From the NCBI GenBank assembly GCA_028278625.1, contig JANQDY010000104.1, positions 1 through 46,397 on the forward strand: a DNA stretch of 46,397 nucleotides, written 5' to 3'. Source of the stretch: Thermodesulfobacteriota bacterium (GTDB lineage Bacteria; Desulfobacterota; DSM-4660; Desulfatiglandales; Desulfatiglandaceae). Below are positions 34,572 through 43,732 of this stretch, piece by piece (within the stretch, counting starts at the first letter, position 1; the number at the start of each line of letters is the position of its first letter). Under the pieces are notes generated by a model, which was given only the letters and a program-made list of their open reading frames with translations, did not search any database and had not been told where the DNA came from. The position numbers and the translations under genes were made by a program.

Positions 34572-35992
34572 CAGACTGCCCCTCCATTCCCCTGCCAGGG
34601 GCAGCGTTTTTGGCGGATATGCATCAGGAAATCATCTTCAAAATATTTGAGTGCGCTCTGAAGCGGCTCCATGGCTCCCGGAGCCAGGGCACAGAAGGTG
34701 CTGCCCGGCCCGCCGATCAGACGGGCATGGTTGCGCAGGCGATCCATGTCTTCAAACCTTCCCGAGCCCGCCTCAATGGCACCGAGTACCTTGGAAGTCC
34801 ACGGCAACCCTTCCCGGCAGGGGGTGCACCAGCCGCATGATTCCCGGGCGAAAAAACCCATGACGTTTTTCACCATCCCCACCGGACAGGTCCGGTCATC
34901 CAGGACGGTCATGGTGCCACAACCCATGCGGCTGCCGAGGGCGTTTACGGATTTCACATCCATGGGCACATCCAGGTGCTCGGCAAGGAGGAATTCCGTG
35001 GAGGCGCCACCGGGTAAAAAAGCCCGCAGCCGGTACCCCTCCTCCATGCCGCCGGCGTGTTCTTCGATGATTTCCCGGGCCCTGGTGCCCATGGGGAGTT
35101 CCCACCATCCGGGCCGCCTGACCCTGCCACTGACGCCGTAGATCTTGGTGCCCCCCTCGTCGGTGTAACTGAGCCCCTTGTACCAGTCCGACCCGTTGCG
35201 GAGAATGTGCGGCACATTGCACAGGGACTCCACATTGTTGACATCGGTGGGCTTTCCCCACAAGCCGATGGCTGCCGTGTGGGGCGGCTTGGCCCTTGGG
35301 TTGGCGCGCCGGCCTTCCAGGGAATTGAGCAATGCGCTGGCCTCGCCGCAGATGTACCTGCCGGCGCTGGTATGGAGATGAACCTCCACAGAGAGATCCG
35401 TTCCCAGGATGTGCGGACCCAGGTAGCCTGCCTCACGTGCCTCATGGATGGCCCTTTCAATGCGCCGGGCCGCCTTTTTGTAGGCCCAGCGCAGGAAGAT
35501 ATAGGCCGTGCCCGCGCCGATGGCGTAAGCCGCGATGATGATCCCCTCGATCAACTGGTGGGGGTTCCCCTCCATGAGCACCCGATCCTTGAAGACCCCG
35601 GGCTCCATTTCGTCGGCATTGGCCACCACATAGGCCCGGGAATCGGCATGCTCACCCTTGGGCATGAAACTCCATTTGATTCCGGTGGTGAATCCGGCGG
35701 CGGCGTGGCCCCACAGATCCGGTTCCTCAATCATCATGACCATCTCGTGGGGAAAGATGTGCCGCTTGTGAAGATCCTCGTCCGGCACGAAGCTCCACTT
35801 CCTGCCGGTGGAAAAGCCTGCGCCGCCCCTTCCCCCCAGGGTAGCGTCCGAAACCACCTTGATGACCTGGTGCGGCGCCATCTTTAGGGCTCCGCGGAGC
35901 CCCTGATATCCTCCCACCGCCTCGTATTCTTGAAGGCTCAGGGCCTGGCCGTCACTGCGCATATGTTGGGTCAGGGGACGTTCCCTCGCCAT
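34571..35992 (-). CDS. nuoF: NADH-quinone oxidoreductase subunit F, unusual (internal duplication; GEASAL)
   Basis: A 473-residue protein; E. coli NuoF is 445. It binds NAD(P)H, FMN and cluster N3. Usual features are present: GGRGGAGFSTGRKWSF (FMN loop, 53-68), ANADEMEPGVFKDR with the conserved second Glu, and ESCGWCTPCREG plus FCALAPGA for N3. Two features stand out. First, a partial second copy of the FMN loop, AAGFTTGIKWSFMPK, lies 41 residues after the first, at about 98-112, without the GRGG. Second, GEETAL reads GEASAL, putting Ala218 at the position of E. coli Glu183. Codons were checked (GGC GAG GCC AGC). The rest reads as a sound NuoF, so it is probably functional, perhaps with NADPH. 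Confidence 0.93.
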   Translation of the reverse strand: MARERPLTQHMRSDGQALSLQEYEAVGGYQGLRGALKMAPHQVIKVVSDATLGGRGGAGFSTGRKWSFVPDEDLHKRHIFPHEMVMMIEEPDLWGHAAAGFTTGIKWSFMPKGEHADSRAYVVANADEMEPGVFKDRVLMEGNPHQLIEGIIIAAYAIGAGTAYIFLRWAYKKAARRIERAIHEAREAGYLGPHILGTDLSVEVHLHTSAGRYICGEASALLNSLEGRRANPRAKPPHTAAIGLWGKPTDVNNVESLCNVPHILRNGSDWYKGLSYTDEGGTKIYGVSGRVRRPGWWELPMGTRAREIIEEHAGGMEEGYRLRAFLPGGASTEFLLAEHLDVPMDVKSVNALGSRMGCGTMTVLDDRTCPVGMVKNVMGFFARESCGWCTPCREGLPWTSKVLGAIEAGSGRFEDMDRLRNHARLIGGPGSTFCALAPGAMEPLQSALKYFEDDFLMHIRQKRCPWQGNGGAV

Positions 35993-35995
35993 TGT

Positions 35996-36475
35996 TTATG
36001 TCCCTCCCCGGACATAGGGCCTGATAATGGCTTCCATGTCCTCGGGCCGGATGCGGGTGTAGAGGTCGTCGTCGATCATCATGGCGGGCGACTGTTCGCA
36101 GACGCCCAGGCAGCTCACCGGCAGCCAGGTAAACCGCCCATCCGCAGTGGTTTCACCTGGGACGATGCCCAGGAGCCGGGACAAATGCCCTTCCAGTCCT
36201 GTTTGGCCCATGATCCAGCAGGTGACGCCGTCGCACAGGCGGATGACATGGTCACCCACCGGCCTGCGAAGTATTTGGCTGTAAAAGGTGGCCAGGCTGT
36301 CCAGTTCGGCCGGCGTCATTTCAAGGAGGGCCGCCACCGCCTTCAGATCTTCATCCGACACCCAGTTCTTGGGTTCCTGAACGATTTTCAGCGCTTCGAT
36401 CGCCACGGCCCGGCGGGTGGGATAGACGCTCATCAGCGCTTGGATCTTTGATTGTTCATGGGAACTTATGGCCAT
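35996..36475 (-). CDS. nuoE: NADH-quinone oxidoreductase subunit E
   Basis: A 159-residue thioredoxin-fold protein (E. coli 166) that holds the [2Fe-2S] cluster N1a. The four cysteines are in CDGVTCWIMG (C-x4-C) and CLGVCEQSPAMMID (C-x3-C). It forms the NADH-input module with NuoF and NuoG. The ATG at 36475 is preceded by GGAGGGG; the in-frame GTG at 36490 overlaps the nuoCD stop and is less likely. It ends 3 bases before nuoF. Confidence 0.94.
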   Translation of the reverse strand: MAISSHEQSKIQALMSVYPTRRAVAIEALKIVQEPKNWVSDEDLKAVAALLEMTPAELDSLATFYSQILRRPVGDHVIRLCDGVTCWIMGQTGLEGHLSRLLGIVPGETTADGRFTWLPVSCLGVCEQSPAMMIDDDLYTRIRPEDMEAIIRPYVRGGT

Positions 36476-36486
36476 AAACCCCTCCG

Positions 36487-38232
36487 TCACCGGTCAATAT
36501 CGGCCAAAACGTAATCCACGGCCCCCAGAATGGCCATGAAATCGGCCACCATGGCGCCGCGGGTGCTGATCAAGGGCACCATCTGAAGATGGGGGAAAGA
36601 GGGGGCCCGGATCCGGCAGCGGTACGCCGATCCCGCGCCGTCGCTGATAAGGTAGTAGCCGTTGTTCCCCTTGGTCGCCTCGATGCCCTGGTGGGCCTCG
36701 CCTGCCGGGATCACCGGCCCCCAGGCAACCTTTACGAAATGGTTGATGAGGGTTTCGATGTCATGGAGCGTGCGCTCCTTTGCGGGGGGAACGGCCAGCG
36801 GATGTTCCGCCTTGTAACCGCCGTCCGGCATGTGTTTTAGGCACTGTTCCACGATGCGCAGGCTCTGTCGCATCTCTTCCATGCGCACCAGGGTCCTGTC
36901 GTGGCAGTCACCGTGAACGGCGATGGGGATGTCGAAATCCAACTGGTCATAGCCGGAATAGGGGCGTTTTTTTCGAAAATCCCATTCCAGGCCGGTGGCG
37001 CGCAATCCCGCACCGGTCACCCCCCATTCCATGGCCTCCTTGGTTGTGTAGGCCCCCACCCCTTGTGTGCGGGCCCTGAAAATGCGGTTCTGGATGACCA
37101 CCCGATCATATTCCCGAAGGCGCTTCGGCAGGTACGCCAGGAAATCGCGCACCAGCGGGTCCCAACCCTTTGGCAGGTCCATGGCCACGCCGCCGATGCG
37201 GAAGAAGCTGGGATGCATGCGCCCGCCGGTGATGGCCTCCACGATATCGAAGATACGTTCCCGGTCGTTGAAGGTAAAAAAAACCGGCGACATGGCCCCG
37301 ATGTCAGAGGCAAAGGTGCCGAGCCAGACCAGGTGGCTGGCCAGGCGGAAGAGCTCGGCCAACAGGATGCGGATCACCTGGGCGCGGGGGGGCGCTTCGA
37401 TGCCTGCCAGTTTTTCCACGGCCAGCACATAGGCGAAGTTGTTCATGACACCGCCCAGGTAGTCGATGCGGTCGGTATAAGGGATATAGGTGTGCCAGGT
37501 CTGGCGTTCGGCCATCTTTTCGGCGCCACGGTGGTGGAAGCCGATACCGGGCACCACCTTCCTGATCTCTTCCCCATCCAGTTGCAGCACAAATCGGATA
37601 ACGCCGTGGGTGCCGGTGTGATGGGGACCCAGGTTCAGAATCAGCTGATCCCCGGTGGTATCCGCGGCGGCCATTCCCCACTGGGCCGGATCGAATTGGA
37701 GCGCCTTTTCGTCTTGGATGATCTCCTCCTGGGATATGCGCGCGGGTCCCTTTTCCGTTGCCCGGGCCGGGTATTCCTTCCTCAGGGGATGCCCTTCCCA
37801 GGTGTCCGGCAGCAGGATGCGCCTCAAGTTGGGATGACCGTCAAAGGTGATGCCGAAGAGGTCCCAGACCTCCCGTTCGTACCAGTCGGCGGCAGGCCAA
37901 AGCCCCGTGATACTGGATAGGGAGGGATTTGGGTCCGTAAGCGGCACCTTAATGCGGATATCGCTGTTCCCCGCAAAGGACAGAAGGTGATAAACCACCG
38001 TGAAAGCGCTCTCCGGTTGACCCTGACGCTGTCGTCGCTCCCGCTCATCAATGGCGGTCAAGTCGTAGAGCATCTCATAGGGATGGGAGGCTTTTGTTTT
38101 AAGATACCGCAATACTCCCAAGAGTTCGTCCCGCCCTACCCAAATGGTGGGAGTTTTGTCCACGGTTGTCTGTTCAGCCAGGATATGCGGTCCAAGGCGG
38201 TTTTTCAGCTCCTGGATGATCCCTTTACCCAT
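36487..38232 (-). CDS. nuoCD: NADH-quinone oxidoreductase, fused subunits C and D
   Basis: A 581-residue C-D fusion (E. coli 596). The NuoC part (about 1-180) has [20 protein letters not shown] and [17 protein letters not shown]. The NuoD part has [40 protein letters not shown], and [13 protein letters not shown]; its C-terminus lines the quinone-reduction site. The single fused gene is the enterobacterial arrangement; many bacteria keep nuoC and nuoD apart. It starts with ATG 38232, five bases after the nuoB stop. Confidence 0.95.
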   Translation of the reverse strand: MGKGIIQELKNRLGPHILAEQTTVDKTPTIWVGRDELLGVLRYLKTKASHPYEMLYDLTAIDERERRQRQGQPESAFTVVYHLLSFAGNSDIRIKVPLTDPNPSLSSITGLWPAADWYEREVWDLFGITFDGHPNLRRILLPDTWEGHPLRKEYPARATEKGPARISQEEIIQDEKALQFDPAQWGMAAADTTGDQLILNLGPHHTGTHGVIRFVLQLDGEEIRKVVPGIGFHHRGAEKMAERQTWHTYIPYTDRIDYLGGVMNNFAYVLAVEKLAGIEAPPRAQVIRILLAELFRLASHLVWLGTFASDIGAMSPVFFTFNDRERIFDIVEAITGGRMHPSFFRIGGVAMDLPKGWDPLVRDFLAYLPKRLREYDRVVIQNRIFRARTQGVGAYTTKEAMEWGVTGAGLRATGLEWDFRKKRPYSGYDQLDFDIPIAVHGDCHDRTLVRMEEMRQSLRIVEQCLKHMPDGGYKAEHPLAVPPAKERTLHDIETLINHFVKVAWGPVIPAGEAHQGIEATKGNNGYYLISDGAGSAYRCRIRAPSFPHLQMVPLISTRGAMVADFMAILGAVDYVLADIDR

Positions 38233-38237
38233 TCGAT

Positions 38238-38870
38238 TCAGACCTCATCCGGGGAACGCAGTGTTGTGGTCCCCTGTCGTTCCATGCGCTTTAGGTCCCG
38301 GCGGGCAGGCATCTTGGTTTGCACCACCCTTTGGGGTCCCAACACCCAACTAAGCGGCCTCTTTTCGTTGCCCACCCGGTCCTGAAGCAGGGTCAGCCCC
38401 TCCATGAAGGCCATGGGGCTGGGAGGACAACCGGGGACGTAGACGTCCACGGGCAGGAATTGATCGACCCCTTGAACAACACTGTAGATGTCGAACATAC
38501 CGCCCGAGTTGGCGCACGACCCCATGGAGATGACCCAGCGGGGCGCCATCATCTGCTCGTAAAGGCGTTTGACCACCGGGACCATCTTGACGAACATGGT
38601 CCCGGCGATGATGATCATGTCCGCTTCCCTGGGGGAGGGGCGTACCACCTCGGCGCCAAAGCGGGCAATGTCATACCGGCTGGTAATGGCGGTCATCATC
38701 TCCACGAAACAGCAGGAAAGGCCGAACCCAAAGGGCCACAAAGAGTGCTTGCGGGACCAGGCCACCAGGTCTTGCAGTCGGGTCAGTATAACGGAGGATT
38801 TCACCGCCTGTTCCAGGGTGCCGTCGCCCAACCGGGCAGTGGGGTCCGGTGGGTTACCTGAGGGATTCAT
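38238..38870 (-). CDS. nuoB: NADH-quinone oxidoreductase subunit B
   Basis: A 210-residue protein (E. coli 220) holding the terminal cluster N2 next to the quinone site. The tandem cysteines are in [10 protein letters not shown], the third in [11 protein letters not shown], and the fourth in VPGCPPSP. The start overlaps the nuoA stop as ATGA (38867-38870). Confidence 0.95.
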   Translation of the reverse strand: MNPSGNPPDPTARLGDGTLEQAVKSSVILTRLQDLVAWSRKHSLWPFGFGLSCCFVEMMTAITSRYDIARFGAEVVRPSPREADMIIIAGTMFVKMVPVVKRLYEQMMAPRWVISMGSCANSGGMFDIYSVVQGVDQFLPVDVYVPGCPPSPMAFMEGLTLLQDRVGNEKRPLSWVLGPQRVVQTKMPARRDLKRMERQGTTTLRSPDEV

Positions 38871-39301
38871 GAGCCATGGTCCTCTCTTCCGGTCATGCTC
38901 CGGCCGGTTTCCGGCGCTGGGGACTGTCCCGGACGAAAGGCTTTAGGTCCCCAATTGAGTGCCCCGGTTCGCCAGAAGTAGACAAGGGCTGCCAGGAGGA
39001 TGCCGATAAAGACCACCACGTGCCAGTAGCCGGACCACCCAAGGTCACGAAATGCCGCGGCCCAGGCAAAGACGTACACGGCCTCCAGATCGAACAGGAC
39101 AAAGGCCACCGCCACCAGATAGTACTTTACGGGGATGGGTCCTTTGGCCCGACCGGTGGGCAGGATCCCTGATTCATAGGGTTCCCCGGTGGTCCTCTCC
39201 CAATGGCGCTCCCCCAATAGGGATGAAAGACCCAGGATTACGGCCACCAGGAGCACCACCAGGATGAAAAAGATCGCCAGGGGCCACATGGCGGCGGTCA
39301 T
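38867..39301 (-). CDS. nuoA: NADH-quinone oxidoreductase subunit A
   Basis: A 144-residue membrane subunit with three helices (E. coli 147). [20 protein letters not shown] resembles the NuoA loop that normally contains CG (YECG); here the Cys is replaced by Ser, as in some relatives. [18 protein letters not shown] has the conserved Asp-Glu region of the second helix. GGGAAGGGA is near the ATG at 39301, which overlaps the gnd stop as ATGA; the 95-codon extension to 39586 is gnd shadow and is rejected. Confidence 0.94.
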   Translation of the reverse strand: MTAAMWPLAIFFILVVLLVAVILGLSSLLGERHWERTTGEPYESGILPTGRAKGPIPVKYYLVAVAFVLFDLEAVYVFAWAAAFRDLGWSGYWHVVVFIGILLAALVYFWRTGALNWGPKAFRPGQSPAPETGRSMTGREDHGS

Positions 39302-40323
39302 GATGATTCCCTTCCCGGTTTTTCGTGATGGCCCCCGAACCCGTATCGCATGGCCGACATCACCTTGTCCGCGAATTCGTCCTGGCCCCTGGAACTGAAG
39401 CGGGCAAATAGGGCCGCGGTAATGATGGGGGCCGGGGTGGCCTCGTCCACCGCCGCCAGTACTGTCCAGCGCCCCTCGCCGGAATCGGAGACCCGGCCCT
39501 CGAATTGGGACAGCTGAGGGTCTTGCTTCAGGGCCGCCGCGGTCAAGTCCAGGAGCCAGGAACCCACCACGCTGCCTCGCCGCCACACCTCGGCGATGTC
39601 AGGAAGATCGAAACGGTATTGGTAGAATTCAGGATGGCGCAGGGGTGTGGTTTCGGCATCCAGGTCATGGCGCTTCATGCCCACGTCGGCTTTGTTGAGG
39701 ATATTCAAACCTTCGGCGATGGCGCCCATCATGCCGTACTCGATGCCATTGTGCACCATTTTGACGAAATGGCCTGCCCCGTGGGGGCCGCAGTGCAGAT
39801 ACCCTTTTTCCGCGGGAGTGGGGTCGCCTCTTCGGCCAGGGGTGCGCGGGGCCGCATCCATGCCCGGGGAGAGAGCTGAAAAGAGGGGATCGAGATGCGC
39901 CACCACCTCTTTCTCGCCGCCGATCATCAGACAGTATCCCCGCTCAAGCCCCCACACGCCACCGCTCACGCCCACATCCACGTAATGAATGCCCGCGGGC
40001 TGCAACTCCTTGGCCCGGCGGATGTCGTCGTGGTAGTAGGAATTCCCCCCCTCCACCACCACGTCTCCGGAATCCAGCAATGATTTGAGGTCCTCCAGGA
40101 CCCTATCCACGGCACCTGCCGGCAACATCAGCCAAACAATCCGCGGTTTGGGCAACATCTTGACGAATGCCTTGAGATCAGTGGATCCCCTGGCACCCTG
40201 GTCCACCAGTTTCTGTACGGATTGCGCATGTCGAGCATGGGCCACACACCGGTGCCCTGCCTTCATCCACCGGATTCCCATATTGGCCCCCATGCGCCCC
40301 AAACCGATTAGTCCGATTTCCAT
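39298..40323 (-). CDS. gnd: 6-phosphogluconate dehydrogenase (decarboxylating), short type
   Basis: A 341-residue protein of the short 6-phosphogluconate dehydrogenase class (about 300-340). It oxidises and decarboxylates 6-phosphogluconate to ribulose 5-phosphate. Motifs: GLGRMGANMG (nucleotide site), GGNSYYHDDIRRA, and GHFVKMVHNGIEYGMM with the catalytic Lys-x2-His-Asn. At the end of the second strand the sequence is VAHARH. The acidic residue used by NAD-specific forms (xYDxN) is Ala30, followed by Arg31, which lines up with the Arg of the NRT loop in NADP-specific forms. This leans toward NADP. AAAGGAG lies 8 bases before the ATG. The stop overlaps nuoA, making this the first gene of the complex I operon. 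Confidence 0.88.
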   Translation of the reverse strand: MEIGLIGLGRMGANMGIRWMKAGHRCVAHARHAQSVQKLVDQGARGSTDLKAFVKMLPKPRIVWLMLPAGAVDRVLEDLKSLLDSGDVVVEGGNSYYHDDIRRAKELQPAGIHYVDVGVSGGVWGLERGYCLMIGGEKEVVAHLDPLFSALSPGMDAAPRTPGRRGDPTPAEKGYLHCGPHGAGHFVKMVHNGIEYGMMGAIAEGLNILNKADVGMKRHDLDAETTPLRHPEFYQYRFDLPDIAEVWRRGSVVGSWLLDLTAAALKQDPQLSQFEGRVSDSGEGRWTVLAAVDEATPAPIITAALFARFSSRGQDEFADKVMSAMRYGFGGHHEKPGRESS

Positions 40324-40423
40324 AAGCGGATGCTCCTTTCTTTGTGGATAACCTTCGCTCTTGGCATTAAGCCCTGTTTCCCGTGCGGCTTGACAGAATG
40401 CGCCGGGCCGTAGCCTTAAGAGG

Positions 40424-40453
40424 ACGATACCCGAGGTTTTTTCTCCAAGTCAA
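40424..40453 (-). promoter_or_regulatory. Candidate promoter of the gnd-nuo operon
   Basis: On the minus strand TTGACT (40453-40448), an 18-base spacer and TATCGT (40429-40424). The expected start site near 40417 leaves a leader of about 95 bases to the gnd ATG at 40323. In the rest of 40324-40721 there is no recognised gene on either strand: the plus strand holds an in-frame open stretch from 40518 to the FmdE-fusion start (see that entry), and a 71-codon minus-strand frame at 40367-40582 looks like chance. Confidence 0.4.
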
Positions 40454-40721
40454 GTCCCAAAAGCGGTCATTCACCCTATTCGGTTTGTGGTGACCGATAA
40501 AATATTGGGCCAGAGGCTTGAAGATGTTTAGGGTTTCACAAATGACAAAATCTGAGAAGCTGGCCTTGAGCCTTGAAAGCAAAAAGGAACAAACGTCACT
40601 TTTCGATTCTCAGGAAATCGAAAGGTTGTCCAAAGATGTGGTTTCCTGCTACATTGATCCTTGCGTGTGCAAAGCATGTATGATTTGCGCAGAGAATTTT
40701 CAGATTACGAAGGAATGCAAT

Positions 40722-42356
40722 ATGAATATCGGCCCATATACCTATGAAGAGTATCTCGATCAGGTGAAGCGGTTTCACGGCCATCTCGCTCCCGGCCTCC
40801 TGCTGGGTGGCTTCATGGTGGACCTGGCCCTTAAAAACCTGCCCGAGGGAGAGTTTTTCGATGCCCTGTGCGAGACCCGCACCTGTCTCCCCGATGCGGT
40901 CCAGTTGTTGACCCCCTGTACCATCGGCAACGGTTGGCTCAGAGTGATCAACATGGGGCGCTACGCGGTGACCCTTTATGAGAAATTCGGGGGCGCCGGT
41001 ATCAGGGTCTATGTGAAGGCATCCCGCACCGACGACTGGCCGGAGCTTAAGTCGTGGTATTTCAAAGAGAAACCGAAAAAGGAACAGGATTTTGGAAGGC
41101 TTCTGGCTGAAATAAGGGATGCGCGGAGTGACGTTCTGGGGATGCAGACGGTTCAACTGGACCCCAACTTCATCAAGGTACGGCGCCGGAAGGGATTCAG
41201 GGTCTGCGTGATGTGCGGGGAGGCCTATCCCGTGACGGACGGTGCCATTTGCAGGGGTTGCCAGGGGGATGCGCCCTATGTGGATGTTGACGGCGGATCA
41301 AATGATCCCACCCGAAGACAACCGGACCTTAAGACAGTGCCTGTGGAAGAGGCCGTGGGCAAACACGCCCTCAGTGACATGACCCGAATCATTCCGGGCC
41401 GGGAAAAGGGGCCGGCCTTTCGCCGGGGCCAGGAATTGAAGGCGGGAGACGTCTGTCGTTTGCAGCAGATGGGACGCGTTCGGGTATACACGGTGGAGGA
41501 TACGCCACCGGGCAACATCTGGATTCACGAAGATGAGGCCGCCTTGGCTTTCGGCGGGGCCATGGCCGGAGAAGGGGTGGCCCACGGAGAGAAGCCGAGC
41601 GAGGGAAAAATCGATTTTATGGCGCTTCAGGACGGTCTTCTGATGGTTGAAAGCGATCGGCTGGAGATGTTCAATCTGGTGCCGGGCGTCATGTGTGCCA
41701 CACGGCAGGGGTTTTCAGTGCTCGTCAAGGGGCTTCGTTTTGCGGGCGCAAGAGCCATTCCATTGTATCTCCCCCGCGGCGATTTCGAGAAGGCCATGGA
41801 AGTGCTGGCTTACGGACCCCTCTTCAGTGTACATCCCCTGAGATCGGCAAAGGTGGGTGTTTTGGTGACGGGAACCGAAGTCTTTAGAGGCCTGGTGGAG
41901 GACAAATTCATTCCCATTATCAAGAACAAAGTGGAAAAACTGGGGAGCCGCATTCAGGACGCCCTCATTGCGCCGGATGATAGGCAGGCCATTCTGGAGG
42001 GGGTAGAGCGGTTGGTTGAGGCCGGTTGCGACCTGATTATCACCACCGCGGGCCTCTCCGTGGACCCGGATGATGTCACCCGACAGGCGCTGATCGATGC
42101 GGGAGCAAAGGATATGATTTACGGTGCACCGATCTTGCCGGGGGCCATGACCCTCATCGCCCGCATCGGAGCCGTCCCGGTTTTCGGCGTGCCCGCCTGT
42201 GCCCTTTATTTCAAGACCACAAGCCTCGATCTGCTGTTGCCGCGGCTGCTGGCCGGCATACCCGTAACGCGTCGGGATCTTGCACAGATGGCCGAAGGAG
42301 GGTTCTGCCTCAACTGCAGAACGTGCACTTACCCTAAATGCCCTTTTGGAAAATAG
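40722..42356 (+). CDS. FmdE-family domain fused to a MoeA-like molybdopterin-binding domain
   Basis: A 544-residue fusion. The N-terminal FmdE domain has FHGHLAPGLLLGGFMVDLAL, and a zinc-ribbon-like CVMCGEAYP...CRGC at about 165-185. The C-terminal MoaB/Mog-type domain has VGVLVTGTEVF and TTAGLSVDPDDVTRQA (molybdopterin phosphate-binding), then a cysteine-rich tail CLNCRTCTYPKCPFGK. It probably binds or matures a molybdenum or tungsten pterin cofactor for a formate or aldehyde-type enzyme; this is inferred from the domains. AAGGA lies 7 bases before the ATG at 40722. The frame is open back to a TTG at 40518, adding 68 residues with SCYIDPCVCKACMICAENF; that stretch is more AT-rich, so the longer form is possible but less favoured. 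Confidence 0.82.
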   Translation: MNIGPYTYEEYLDQVKRFHGHLAPGLLLGGFMVDLALKNLPEGEFFDALCETRTCLPDAVQLLTPCTIGNGWLRVINMGRYAVTLYEKFGGAGIRVYVKASRTDDWPELKSWYFKEKPKKEQDFGRLLAEIRDARSDVLGMQTVQLDPNFIKVRRRKGFRVCVMCGEAYPVTDGAICRGCQGDAPYVDVDGGSNDPTRRQPDLKTVPVEEAVGKHALSDMTRIIPGREKGPAFRRGQELKAGDVCRLQQMGRVRVYTVEDTPPGNIWIHEDEAALAFGGAMAGEGVAHGEKPSEGKIDFMALQDGLLMVESDRLEMFNLVPGVMCATRQGFSVLVKGLRFAGARAIPLYLPRGDFEKAMEVLAYGPLFSVHPLRSAKVGVLVTGTEVFRGLVEDKFIPIIKNKVEKLGSRIQDALIAPDDRQAILEGVERLVEAGCDLIITTAGLSVDPDDVTRQALIDAGAKDMIYGAPILPGAMTLIARIGAVPVFGVPACALYFKTTSLDLLLPRLLAGIPVTRRDLAQMAEGGFCLNCRTCTYPKCPFGK

Positions 42357-42435
42357 GGGGAGCAGGGCTAAATCGCGGACGCATTTCTTTTTCAGGTTTT
42401 TTTGTTACATTTCGCAAAAATTATGCTTTACAAAC

Positions 42436-42456
42436 AATAAAAGGGGTGCCCGCCCC
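42436..42456 (-). terminator. Weak candidate terminator of the cyclase gene
   Basis: Read on the minus strand, GGGG-CGGGCA-CCCC (42456-42443) can form a four-pair GC stem and is followed by TTTTATT. The stem is short. It lies 56 bases after the cyclase stop, in the convergent gap 42357-42511, where nothing else was recognised. Confidence 0.25.
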
Positions 42457-42511
42457 GCAGGAGCGCATTGAAGTCTCGGAAGTATGGAACGAACCGTCTT
42501 TTTGGAAGTGT

Positions 42512-43705
42512 TTATATTGCGGCTTTCAGCGGATTTTTTAACAGAGAGTATACGTTCTGCGGCTGATCGATGCCTTTCATATGGACGGCCCCCGCGTCAA
42601 ATACCGGCCACAGCCCGTTGATCAGCTTTCGGGTTTCTTCACCAATGAGGATGTCGCCTCCTTTTGCATGGTCAGCCAGCCGGGCTGCCAGGTTGGTGAC
42701 CGGACCGGTCGCCGTGTAGGTCATACGGGTTTCAAGGGTTCCCTTTAGCACCGTCATCCCCAGAAGCGCCACCCCCGAATTGATGCCGATGTTCACATTG
42801 ACCGGCTCAAAGCGGTCGCTCAGCTTCCGGTTGAGCTGGCGGTTTCTTTCGTGAATGTCAAAGGCGGCCTTTACCGCATGGACGGCATTGGTTTGGGCAT
42901 CGCCATCCTTGAATATGATCATGAGCCCGTCCCCGGCGGTCTCATTGATTTCTCCGCCCGAACGGTGAATGGGATCCACGAAATTGGAAAACATCTCTTC
43001 CACCATATCGTTGACCTCCACCGCGCTCTTGTTGGTGCTCAGCCGGGTATACCCTTCCAAATCGAGAAAAAGGACGGAGACATCATGGCTTTCCTTTTCC
43101 TGATTGAGCAATTCCGGATTGGTTTCAACGATTCGCCTGACCGATTGGGGCACGAAGGGGGAGAGGTGGGCGAGCTTCTGGCTGATGTCTATTTTTTCCT
43201 GTGTGATGGCCCAGTTGTTCTTGGCATTCATGATGGCATTGGCGGCGATTTCAGAGAGGTCCTTCATGAAATAGAAATCCTTTTTCGTGAATCTCGCCCC
43301 CGGTCGGGACACCACGTTGATGGCCGCCAGTATATCATCGTCCACGAATACGGGGATGGCGGCTTCCGGACCGGTGGGCACGGCGGTGCCGTCGGGCCTT
43401 ACAATGGGGTCGGTTTTGGAGATGACAACCCCTTTTCGGGCTGAAAGGGCCTTTTGAATGGCGGCCCGGTCTTTCTTGCAGGAAAGGCAGTTGACGGGCC
43501 TGTCGTACAGGGCGCACTGAAGGGGCCGGGTGTACTTCTGCGCGTCCGGATCAAGCATGATGATGCACGCTTCCATGGATGATGGGATCAGATTGCGCGC
43601 TTCTTCCCGCAATATTTCAAGGATTTCATTCACTTCGACCGTTTTGGCGAGCTTTTTTGTGAGGCGCCTTTGTGCCTCAAAGCGTTCTCGGTAATATTTC
43701 TTCAT
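42512..43705 (-). CDS. GAF-domain class III adenylate/guanylate cyclase
   Basis: A 397-residue protein. Residues about 20-170 form a GAF-like sensor domain (AAIPVFVDDDILAAINVVSR) that includes a Cys pair (NCLSCKKD). From about 205 on is a class III cyclase catalytic domain. VLFLDLEGYTRLS has the first metal Asp, and GDGLMIIF has the second. INSGVALLG follows, and TGPVTNLAARLA keeps the catalytic Asn and Arg. The substrate-choice residues (usually Lys and Asp) read differently (ETAGDG, YTATG), so cAMP versus cGMP is unclear. The start is ATG 43705; an extension to 43723 adds six residues. It lies 27 bases after oleD in the same direction and may be co-transcribed with it. Confidence 0.85.
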   Translation of the reverse strand: MKKYYRERFEAQRRLTKKLAKTVEVNEILEILREEARNLIPSSMEACIIMLDPDAQKYTRPLQCALYDRPVNCLSCKKDRAAIQKALSARKGVVISKTDPIVRPDGTAVPTGPEAAIPVFVDDDILAAINVVSRPGARFTKKDFYFMKDLSEIAANAIMNAKNNWAITQEKIDISQKLAHLSPFVPQSVRRIVETNPELLNQEKESHDVSVLFLDLEGYTRLSTNKSAVEVNDMVEEMFSNFVDPIHRSGGEINETAGDGLMIIFKDGDAQTNAVHAVKAAFDIHERNRQLNRKLSDRFEPVNVNIGINSGVALLGMTVLKGTLETRMTYTATGPVTNLAARLADHAKGGDILIGEETRKLINGLWPVFDAGAVHMKGIDQPQNVYSLLKNPLKAAI

Positions 43706-43732
43706 TGGGTAGGATCCCCGCAAAAGACGTCG

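Noticed and set aside
38867..39586. Long form of NuoA (239 residues)
   Set aside because: The extra 95 residues lie in gnd and have no domain; the family start fits 39301.
40367..40582. 71-codon minus-strand frame between gnd and the FmdE fusion
   Set aside because: No ribosome-binding site or recognisable domain; it covers the predicted nuo promoter.
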